In this document: piece after piece, positions 24,462-30,127 of the stretch | Numbering within the stretch: the first letter of the stretch is position 1 | Layout of the letters: each line of letters opens with the position of its first letter | NCBI GenBank assembly: GCA_036395835.1 | Contig: DASWCW010000072.1 | Coordinates: 1 to 30,127, forward strand | DNA length: 30,127 bases | DNA from: AP-16 sp036395835 | Lineage (GTDB): Bacteria; Pseudomonadota; Alphaproteobacteria; Rhizobiales; Xanthobacteraceae | Direction: 5' to 3' | Position numbers and translations under genes: made by a program | Notes under the pieces: generated by a model | Databases searched by the model: none | The model's input: the letters and a program-made list of their open reading frames with translations, nothing else | What the model was told of the DNA's origin: nothing

Positions 24462-24680
24462 GATGCCAATTGAGGCGCGGTCCATAAACGTCAGTTACCT
24501 GCAGCTGTAGCACCTAGTTGAGCCAAGCAGCACGAGCTACCCGACCCTCCTGGCCGCGCGATCCTCGTTCCGGAATTTCTTGCCCCGCTCCCCGGACGCG
24601 ACGGACCGCTGAAGCGATGCGGTGCAGATCCGGGGGCCAGAACGTGTCAGGCAACACGATTTCGAAGACACACGATCAGC
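24462..24680. other. Right border of the island, with a relic of a purM 3' end
   Basis: The 219-base spacer is AT-moderate near 24470-24530, then GC-rich. On the minus strand 24582-24537 encodes KKFRNEDRAARRVG and a stop, near-identical to the PurM C-terminus at 28985-28940. In the 41 bases at 24542-24582 I count 37 identical to 28945-28985, and the stop codon sits at the same position. Homology ends abruptly upstream of the Lys-Lys. No start codon or full gene accompanies it, so it is a fragment, an attachment-site copy, or a shared protein tail. Confidence 0.5.
24537..24582 (-). repeat. Near-copy of the terminal 46 bp of purM
   Basis: The fragment matches 28940-28985 with the same reading frame and stop position. 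Differences fall partly at third codon positions (GAT/GAC), with K-to-N and A-to-V as amino-acid changes. Direct duplications of a gene's 3' end are the usual footprint of site-specific integration, but no integrase is present. Confidence 0.5.
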
Positions 24681-26645
24681 ATGAGACATAGGGATCTATT
24701 TTACGCCGGCCTGCTGCTCCTCGCCGCGACCAATATTGCCCACGCGCGCGTGACCGCGATCCTCATCGACAAGGTCGAGCCGTTCGCCGACGGCGCGGCA
24801 TTCGGGGATGCGGGCGCCTACGAGCGCGTGATCGGCACCGTGAAGGGCGAACTCGATCCGCGGGATGCGCGCAACCGCGGCATTGTCGGCCTCGACAAGG
24901 CGCCGCGCAATGCCCGCGGCATGGTCGAGTACGACACCGACTTCTTCATGCTGCGACCGGCCGATCCCGCGAAAGCGAGCCGCAAGCTGCTCTATGAAGT
25001 CAACAACCGCGGGCGCAAGTTCCTGCTGCACTGGCTCATGGAGGCGCCCGCGGGGCCGGGCAACAACGAGCCGCGCTCGCTCGCAGATGCCGGCAACGCC
25101 CTCGCGTTCCAGCGCGGCTACACCATGGTGTGGTCGGGCTGGGATCCGGATGCGCCGAAGGTGGGCGGCGGCATGACGATCCGCGTGGGCGTCGCGCAGG
25201 AGGCCGGGCGCCCGATCGTGCGCATGATCCGCGATGAGCTCGTCAACGGCACGCGCGGCCCGATGAGCGAAACGTTCAAGCTGAGCTACGAAGCGGCGAG
25301 CCTCGACACCAAGGAGGCGCAGCTCACAGTGCGCGCCCGGGAGGCCGATCCGGAGCGGATCATTGCGGCGGATCAGTGGAGCTTCGCAAACAGCCGCGCC
25401 ATCCAATTGTTGCCCGCCGGCACCAAGCCCGAGCCGGGCGTGCTCTACGAGCTCTATTATCCGGCGAAGGATCCCAAGCCGCTCGGCATCGGCTTTGCGG
25501 CGACGCGCGATCTCGTCTCGTTCCTGCGCCATGCGCAACAGGACGACGCCGGCACGCAAAATCCCGCCGGATCGATCGACGCGACGCTGGCGTTCGGCAT
25601 TTCGCAGAGCGGGCGCTATCTGCGCGATTTCATCGGCCAGGGGTTCAATCAGGACGAAGCCAGCCGCAAGGTGTTCGACGGCGTGCTGGCGCATATTTCC
25701 GGCATCGGCCGGGTTTTTCTCAACGAGGAGTTCGGCCAGCCGGCACGCACCAACACCCAGCACGAGGATCATCTCTATCCGGAAAATGCGTTTCCGTTCT
25801 CGACCGCACTCACCGAAGATCCGTCGACCGGCAGGACCGGCTCGCTGTTCCGCCACGACGGCTTCGATCCGCTGCTGATCGAGGTGAATACGTCGACCGA
25901 ATACTGGCAGAAGGGCGCATCCCTACTCACGACCGATCCGCTCGGGCAACGCGACCTCGAGCTGCCGGCGAACGCCCGCGTGTTTCTGGTCGCCGGGACC
26001 CAGCACGCCGGCCGCGTGGAGCTCAAGCCCGACCGCGGCCCGTGCGGAAACCCGCGCAACCCGCACAATCCGGCGCCCGCGTTGCGCGCGCTCCTGGTCG
26101 ACCTCGACGAGTGGGTGACCAAGGGCGCGGCGCCGCCCGCGAGCCGGGTGCCGCGCATCGCGGATCGCACGCTGGTGGCGCCGGACGAGACCGGCTTCCC
26201 GGCGATCCCCGGCGTTTCGAGCCCGCAAGGCGTGAACGCCGTCGCCCGCTTTGCCGATTGGGTGCATCCCAAGCCGCTCGGCGGCCCGCAGTACCGGCCG
26301 CTGGTGCCGCGCGTGGATCCGGACGGCAACGAAGTCGCCGGCATCCTGCTGCCGGATATTGCCGCGCCGCTTGCGACCTATACGGGCTGGAACGTCTACG
26401 CGGCGCCGTTTCCGGCCAGAGAGCTGTGCGACCGCGACGGCAGCTTCCTGCCGCTCGCCAGGAATCATGCCGAGCGCGTCGCCAAGCAAGACCCGCGCGC
26501 ATCGCTCGAGGAGCGCTACGCCAGCCGCGATGCCTATGTGGCCACGGTGGCGGCGGCGGCGCAAGCGCTCGTGCGCGACCGCCTGCTGCTGCCGCAGGAC
26601 GCGGAGCGCTACGTCGCACGCGCCCGGGAGGCGGAAGGCTTCTGA
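24681..26645 (+). CDS. Exported alpha/beta hydrolase-domain protein (Abhydrolase_10-like)
   Basis: The 654-residue protein has a signal peptide (about 1-22, LLLLAATNIAHA). Its body matches the large alpha/beta hydrolase-domain family, with ARVTAILIDKVEPFADGAAFGDAGAYERVIGTVKGELDP near the N-terminus and the nucleophile motif GISQSGRYLRDF (Ser about residue 309). Segments such as NNRGRKFLLHW and the late GWNVYAAPFP are also typical. It is likely a periplasmic or secreted esterase. Substrates of this family are mostly unknown. The ribosome site is weak. A small hairpin (CTGGC/GCCAG, 26647-26660) follows the stop. DNA composition is again the high-GC host type. The cyclase-hydrolase gene starts 50 bases downstream in the same direction. 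Confidence 0.85.
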   Translation: MRHRDLFYAGLLLLAATNIAHARVTAILIDKVEPFADGAAFGDAGAYERVIGTVKGELDPRDARNRGIVGLDKAPRNARGMVEYDTDFFMLRPADPAKASRKLLYEVNNRGRKFLLHWLMEAPAGPGNNEPRSLADAGNALAFQRGYTMVWSGWDPDAPKVGGGMTIRVGVAQEAGRPIVRMIRDELVNGTRGPMSETFKLSYEAASLDTKEAQLTVRAREADPERIIAADQWSFANSRAIQLLPAGTKPEPGVLYELYYPAKDPKPLGIGFAATRDLVSFLRHAQQDDAGTQNPAGSIDATLAFGISQSGRYLRDFIGQGFNQDEASRKVFDGVLAHISGIGRVFLNEEFGQPARTNTQHEDHLYPENAFPFSTALTEDPSTGRTGSLFRHDGFDPLLIEVNTSTEYWQKGASLLTTDPLGQRDLELPANARVFLVAGTQHAGRVELKPDRGPCGNPRNPHNPAPALRALLVDLDEWVTKGAAPPASRVPRIADRTLVAPDETGFPAIPGVSSPQGVNAVARFADWVHPKPLGGPQYRPLVPRVDPDGNEVAGILLPDIAAPLATYTGWNVYAAPFPARELCDRDGSFLPLARNHAERVAKQDPRASLEERYASRDAYVATVAAAAQALVRDRLLLPQDAERYVARAREAEGF

Positions 26646-26695
26646 GCTGGCCGGCGCCAGTCTAAGATGACGTCGCCGTTTCGGAGCACGGGTCC

Positions 26696-28078
26696 ATGGA
26701 ACGCCGCCTGGCTGCAATTCTGGCCGCCGACGTCGCCGGTTACAGCCGGCTGATGAGCCTCGATGAGTCGGGGACGCTCGCGAGGCTGCAGGCCCATCGG
26801 TCCGAGCTGATCGCCCCGGCGATTGCTGGACATCACGGCCGCGTCGTCAAGCTCATGGGCGACGGCATCCTGGCCGAATTCGGCAGCGTCGTCGACGCAG
26901 TGGAATGCGCGGCCGAGATCCAGCGCGAGATGGCGGCGCGCAACGCGGAGGTTGGCGACGATCGCCGTATGGGCTTTCGCATCGGGGTGCATCTCGGCGA
27001 TGTCATCGTCGAGGGCGAGGACATCTACGGCGACGGGGTGAACATCGCAGCGCGCCTGGAATCGCTCGCGGAAACCGGCGGTATCTGCATTTCCCGGCAA
27101 GCCTACGACCAGGTCGACGGCAAGCTCAGGCTCGAATTCCGTGAGCTCGGCCCGCAGCATCTCAAGAACATCCCGAAGCCGGTCGAAGCCTTCGCGATCG
27201 GCGGCGCCGCCGTGACCGCGGCGTCCAAGGGCGGGCCAGCAAACTTGCAGCAGGAGATCCGCTATTGCCGCGCTCGCGACGGCGTGCGCCTCGCCTACGC
27301 CGTCGTCGGCCACGGTTCTCCCCTGGTACGGGCGCCGACCTGGCTCAACCATCTCGAATACGACTGGCAGAGCCCGCTTTGGCGCCACATCCTGCGCCGG
27401 TTCGCCAGCGAGCACACGCTGATTCGCGCCGACGCGCGCGGCAATGGTCTCTCGGATTGGGAGGTCGACGAAATTTCCTTCGATACGTGGGTGAGCGATT
27501 TTGAAACGGTGATCGATGCGGTCGGCCTGCAACGTTTTCCGCTGTTGGGAGTATCGCAGGGCTGCGCCATTTCCATCGCCTACGCGGTGCGCCATCCGGA
27601 GCGCGTCTCCCATCTCATTCTGTACGGCGGGTTTGCGCTGGGCGCCGGCAAGCGGTCGCCCGCCGCGAGAGAGAAGCTCAAAGCGACAGCGACCCTGATG
27701 CGGCTCGAATGGGGCGCGGACAACCCGGCGATCCGCCACATGTTCGCGACCGAATTTTACCCCGACGCCCCCAAGGAGATGCTGGATTCCTATGACGAAC
27801 GGCAGCGCATAACCACGACCGGCGAATGCGCCGCGCGCTATTTGGAGACGACAGGTGACATCGACGTAACGGATCTGCTTCCCAAAGTCGCAGTGCCAAC
27901 GCTGGTGATGCACCGGCGCGGTGATCTCAGGCAACCGGTCGAGGAGGGACGCCGGATGGCTGCCGGAATTCCCGGCGCGCGGTTCGTTGCGCTCGAAGGC
28001 AGGAACCACATTCCGCTCGAGGGCGAGCCCGCCACCGAGCGCTTCTTCGAGGAGATCCGGCTGTTTCTGGGCGAGTGA
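26696..28078 (+). CDS. Class III adenylate/guanylate cyclase fused to an alpha/beta hydrolase
   Basis: The 460-residue protein joins two enzymes. Residues 1-165 are a cyclase homology domain that begins exactly at the family start (MERRLAAILAADVAGYSRL). It has metal aspartates D12 and D56 (MGDGILAEF) and N116/R120 (GVNIAARLE), so it should be active on ATP or GTP. Residues about 186-460 are an alpha/beta hydrolase with nucleophile S287 (GVSQG), acid D410 (HRRGD) and H438 (GRNHIP). A short linker joins them. Fusion architectures of this kind exist in Bradyrhizobium-like genomes; the hydrolase may process or respond to the same signal, which is unproven. GGAG lies 10 bases before ATG. It is homologous in its N-terminus to the 2155-3912 cyclase. 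Confidence 0.88.
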   Translation: MERRLAAILAADVAGYSRLMSLDESGTLARLQAHRSELIAPAIAGHHGRVVKLMGDGILAEFGSVVDAVECAAEIQREMAARNAEVGDDRRMGFRIGVHLGDVIVEGEDIYGDGVNIAARLESLAETGGICISRQAYDQVDGKLRLEFRELGPQHLKNIPKPVEAFAIGGAAVTAASKGGPANLQQEIRYCRARDGVRLAYAVVGHGSPLVRAPTWLNHLEYDWQSPLWRHILRRFASEHTLIRADARGNGLSDWEVDEISFDTWVSDFETVIDAVGLQRFPLLGVSQGCAISIAYAVRHPERVSHLILYGGFALGAGKRSPAAREKLKATATLMRLEWGADNPAIRHMFATEFYPDAPKEMLDSYDERQRITTTGECAARYLETTGDIDVTDLLPKVAVPTLVMHRRGDLRQPVEEGRRMAAGIPGARFVALEGRNHIPLEGEPATERFFEEIRLFLGE

Positions 28079-28095
28079 GCCGGCGGGTTGGTCCC

Positions 28096-28503
28096 TTAAC
28101 GTCGAGGGATGGAGCGACGGCGCCCCTGACGGATGCGATCTGCCGCCGCGCCGCGGACCCGGTTCATGAAGGCAAGGCTCAGGCTACCGATCGGACGGAC
28201 ATCCGCAATGTGCGGAGACTTCGCGAGATCGTCGAGATTCCACTCGTCGACGATGATCCAGGACGGAGCGGTCAGACCGATACGGCGGACGTCCATTTCC
28301 GGGATTTCGAGCGCCGTTCGGCTCGCGTGCGGCGGCTGGCTGGTAATCGGGAATAACGCAACCAGCGTTCCGCTTCTCCCCTCCGCGATGATGATTTGGA
28401 CACAGGCCGGGCGGGCCTTTCGGCCCGATTCCTCATTGCGATCGTACTCCCGCGCCCAAAGATAGTTGTACGCGATGACAAGACCGTTGGCAGGCTTGAT
28501 CAC
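28096..28503 (-). CDS. PemK-like growth-inhibitor toxin of a toxin-antitoxin pair
   Basis: The 135-residue protein begins (GTG start) MIKPANGLVIAYNYLWAREYDRNEESGRKARPACVQIII. This resembles the PemK-like 'growth inhibitor' proteins of alphaproteobacteria, whose opening GLVI-x-Y-x-YLW-x-xE and RPA/CxV are characteristic, with FPITSQPP and WIIVDEWN later. MazF/PemK proteins are mRNA-cleaving ribonucleases held inactive by their partner; activity here is unproven. GTG 28503 is one base after the antitoxin stop (TGA-G-GTG), with a GAAGG site inside the antitoxin end, so translation is coupled. The gene is convergent with the cyclase-hydrolase gene, 17 bases away. The C-terminal 25 residues are Arg-rich. 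Confidence 0.65.
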   Translation of the reverse strand: MIKPANGLVIAYNYLWAREYDRNEESGRKARPACVQIIIAEGRSGTLVALFPITSQPPHASRTALEIPEMDVRRIGLTAPSWIIVDEWNLDDLAKSPHIADVRPIGSLSLAFMNRVRGAAADRIRQGRRRSIPRR

Positions 28504-28504
28504 C

Positions 28505-28747
28505 TCAGCCTTCGCCGGGCTCGGCTGAAAGGGCCGCCAGCATCATGGCGGCAACTTCATCGGGCGCATCGTCGGCGTGAAAGGCGCGCCTCGTATCGGC
28601 GGCGCCCACCAACCGGTCATATTCCTCTGCGGTCAGCAGCACGAACTTCCGCTTGCCGCGCCGAGTGATCTCGACCGGTCCCCGAAAAGCAGCCTCGACC
28701 ACCTCGCCGGATCGATTGCTCAAGTCGGTCAAAGAAAAATGGGCCAT
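28505..28747 (-). CDS. Phd/YefM-type antitoxin
   Basis: The 80-residue protein reads MAHFSLTDLSNRSGEVVEAAFRGPVEITRRGKRKFVLLTAEEYDRL: the Phd/YefM DNA-binding domain with its S/N-R-x-G motif, the ITRRGK-x-x-(F/V)VL strand and EEYDRL. The C-terminal segment (about 55-80) is Ala/Asp/Glu-rich and would wrap the toxin. It stands immediately before the PemK-like gene. Expected behaviour is autorepression of its own promoter with the toxin as corepressor. A candidate promoter with TTTAG repeats lies upstream (28774-28805). Phd paired with PemK-like toxins is a known mixed combination. Confidence 0.8.
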   Translation of the reverse strand: MAHFSLTDLSNRSGEVVEAAFRGPVEITRRGKRKFVLLTAEEYDRLVGAADTRRAFHADDAPDEVAAMMLAALSAEPGEG

Positions 28748-28773
28748 GAGGTCAGCGGTATTTCACCATTTTC

Positions 28774-28805
28774 GACAATTTAGTCATTTTAGCTATTTAG
28801 GTCAA
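28774..28805 (-). promoter_or_regulatory. Candidate sigma-70 promoter and operator of the toxin-antitoxin pair
   Basis: On the minus strand TTGACC (28805-28800), a 17-base spacer and TAAATT (28782-28777) form a plausible -35/-10 pair about 30 bases before the antitoxin ATG. GAC and GTC (28774-28785) flank the -10 as an inverted repeat. TTTAG is repeated on the plus strand at 28779-28783, 28788-28792 and 28796-28800. The very AT-rich stretch stands out in this GC-rich window. Such repeats would suit antitoxin binding, as inference. Confidence 0.5.
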
Positions 28806-28939
28806 TGGATCGGACGCTTTCAGGGACCGAGGAGCGATCGGCTGCGCCAGCCCGGGGCACTCCTATGCATGAGAACCGTGGGGCGGGGCCTGAACGGACT
28901 TTCCGCGACGCCGGCCTGCGGAAGCGTGTCGCGCGATAG
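28806..28939. other. Spacer between the toxin-antitoxin promoter and purM
   Basis: These 134 bases contain a hairpin just after purM on the minus strand: TTCCGC (28901-28906) pairs with GCGGAA (28918-28923) around an 11-base loop. It may end purM transcription, but no T-run follows. Nothing else was recognised. Confidence 0.35.
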
Positions 28940-30049
28940 TCAACCGGCCCTTCTGGCCGCGCGGTCCTCTTTCCGGAATTTCTTGTGTCGGCCGATCAGG
29001 TTGCGCCCGGGAATGCGCACCTTCTTCTCCGGGTCCGGAACCGTGTGGCCGATGGGGCGAGCGTCGCGGCCGTGCCGCTTCAAGATCGCAACGGTCGCGT
29101 CGACATCGGCGGGAGCGACCACGTAGCAAAACCCGGTCCCCATGTTGAACACTTCGAACATTTCGGCATCGCTCACCTCGGCGTAGCGCTGGATCAGCCC
29201 GAAGATCGGCTGCGGCTCGATCGGCTGGTCGATCTCGTAGCCGACGGGCGCGGCGGCCCGCGAAAGATTGAGCAAACCGTCGCCCGTGATGTTGAACAGC
29301 GCCTTCACGCCGCGGACCTTTTCCAGGATCTCCATCGCCTCGCGGACGTAGATCGAGGTCGGGCGCAGCAATTCCTCGCCGAGCGTGGTCTCCAGCTCGT
29401 CGAATTTCTGGTCGATCCCGAAACGCCCGGTCTCGAACAACGCGCGCCGCGCCAGCGAATATCCGTTGCTGTGGAGGCCGTTGCTTTTCACGCCGATCAC
29501 GACGTCGCCGGGCGCGATGGCCTTGCCGTCGATGATCTTGTCGAGATCGACCCGGCCCAGCGCCATGCCGACGAGATCGAAGCCGCGGATCACGTCTCTC
29601 AGCTGCGCGATCTCGCCGCCCGAGATCGAGATCTGCGCCAGCTCGGCGCCCCGGCACAGGCCGGCCCCGATGGCGTCGAGCATGGCGGCGTCGGTCTTTT
29701 CGATCGCGATGTAATCGACCAGCGACAACGGCTTTGCGCCGACGCAGATCAGATCGTTGACGTTCATGGCGACGCAATCGATGCCGATCGTGTCGTATTT
29801 CCCCATCAGGTCGGCGATGATCGTCTTCGAGCCGACGCCGTCGGTGCACAGCGCCATGCCGACGCCGTCGACCTCGATGACGTTGGCGTAATAACCGATC
29901 GGCAATACCACCCGGCCCATGCCGTGCTTCGGCCAGGTCTTTTGCACGCGCTCGACGATACGGTTGAGGCCTGTGTCGGCTTCGGCGATATCGACGCCGG
30001 TCGCTTTGTAGGCTGCTTCGCGCGGGTTATTCGACCGATCGTCCGCCAC
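28940..30049 (-). CDS. purM: Phosphoribosylformylglycinamidine cyclo-ligase (AIR synthase), divergent form
   Basis: PurM closes the imidazole ring of purine synthesis, using ATP to convert FGAM to AIR. The 369-residue protein (family usually near 350) has the PurM core: CTDGVGSK (about 68-75), YDTIGIDCVAMNVNDLICVGAKPL, SGGEIAQL (about 142-149), LHSNGYSL and ITGDGLLNLSRA. It differs from the usual proteobacterial type, which reads GGETAEMPG and TGGGF-x-x-N-x-PR at the last two sites; here it is more like archaeal-style sequences. GTG 30049 is preceded by AGGGG. No purN follows, although purM-purN is the usual order in relatives. The C-terminal tail RHKKFRKEDRAARRAG is longer than needed for the fold and is partly duplicated at 24537-24582. 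Confidence 0.85.
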   Translation of the reverse strand: MADDRSNNPREAAYKATGVDIAEADTGLNRIVERVQKTWPKHGMGRVVLPIGYYANVIEVDGVGMALCTDGVGSKTIIADLMGKYDTIGIDCVAMNVNDLICVGAKPLSLVDYIAIEKTDAAMLDAIGAGLCRGAELAQISISGGEIAQLRDVIRGFDLVGMALGRVDLDKIIDGKAIAPGDVVIGVKSNGLHSNGYSLARRALFETGRFGIDQKFDELETTLGEELLRPTSIYVREAMEILEKVRGVKALFNITGDGLLNLSRAAAPVGYEIDQPIEPQPIFGLIQRYAEVSDAEMFEVFNMGTGFCYVVAPADVDATVAILKRHGRDARPIGHTVPDPEKKVRIPGRNLIGRHKKFRKEDRAARRAG

Positions 30050-30127
30050 CCGGAACCCCTTTCGAAAACCGCGCTCTCTGGAGCCCGCAGGAAACGAAGC
30101 GGGATGCCCTCTCGGATTCCCTACGGT
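30050..30127. other. End of window, upstream of purM
   Basis: These are 78 bases containing the purM ribosome site region. No promoter or gene was recognised. Confidence 0.3.

Noticed and set aside
1..30127. CRISPR array, tRNA, rRNA or transposase
   Set aside because: No regularly spaced repeats, cloverleaf-like tRNA sequence, rRNA or transposase motif was found on reading.

Overview
The window is high-GC, densely packed chromosomal DNA. It most resembles an alphaproteobacterium of the Hyphomicrobiales, Bradyrhizobium/Xanthobacteraceae-like. The grounds are the class III cyclase-TolB/TPR and cyclase-alpha/beta hydrolase architectures, a PemK-like/Phd pair, an EcfG-like promoter, an LTXXQ secreted protein and dispersed GC-rich palindromic repeats of rhizobial type. 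This is recognition from reading, not a database result. No tRNA, rRNA, CRISPR array, transposase or integrase was seen.

Layout. 1-435 is the 3' end of a VOC/glyoxalase-fold gene. 436-1008 has no credible gene but holds six hairpins or inverted repeats, including a terminator-like stem. 1009-4280 (minus) carries a membrane-anchored polysaccharide deacetylase, a cyclase-TolB-TPR protein that probably starts at TTG 3912, and a 55-residue hydrophilic protein with its own candidate stress promoter and a clear intrinsic terminator. 4550-7435 (plus) is a likely operon: GST-like protein, MetE C-domain-like methyltransferase (GTGA overlap) and intradiol dioxygenase. A palindromic repeat and a 62-residue protein follow. 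7913-10067 (minus) carries a class I glutamine amidotransferase, an SDR and a TerB-like protein. 10257-13514 (plus) carries an L,D-transpeptidase, a UspA protein and an MFS transporter. 13519-17109 (minus) carries two secreted proteins (one LTXXQ type), a frameshifted membrane protein gene and an LLM flavin oxidoreductase. 17202-19816 (plus) carries EcsC, an atypical SDR and an alpha/beta hydrolase.

20035-24461 differs from everything around it: visibly AT-richer, with different codon choice. It encodes one very large superfamily 1 helicase, split by a frameshift into two overlapping reading frames. An N-terminal region of about 470 residues is unrecognised. A Vsr/DUF559-like nuclease fold and a four-cysteine zinc motif follow the helicase motifs. 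This is the best candidate for a poorly described system; an anti-phage or nucleic-acid-surveillance role is inference.

To its right are a 46-bp near-copy of the purM 3' end (24537-24582), an exported alpha/beta hydrolase-domain protein, a cyclase-hydrolase fusion, a PemK-like/Phd toxin-antitoxin pair with an AT-rich promoter, and a divergent purM (28940-30049, minus). The purM-end duplication 4.4 kb from the intact gene suggests a past integration or rearrangement next to the helicase island.
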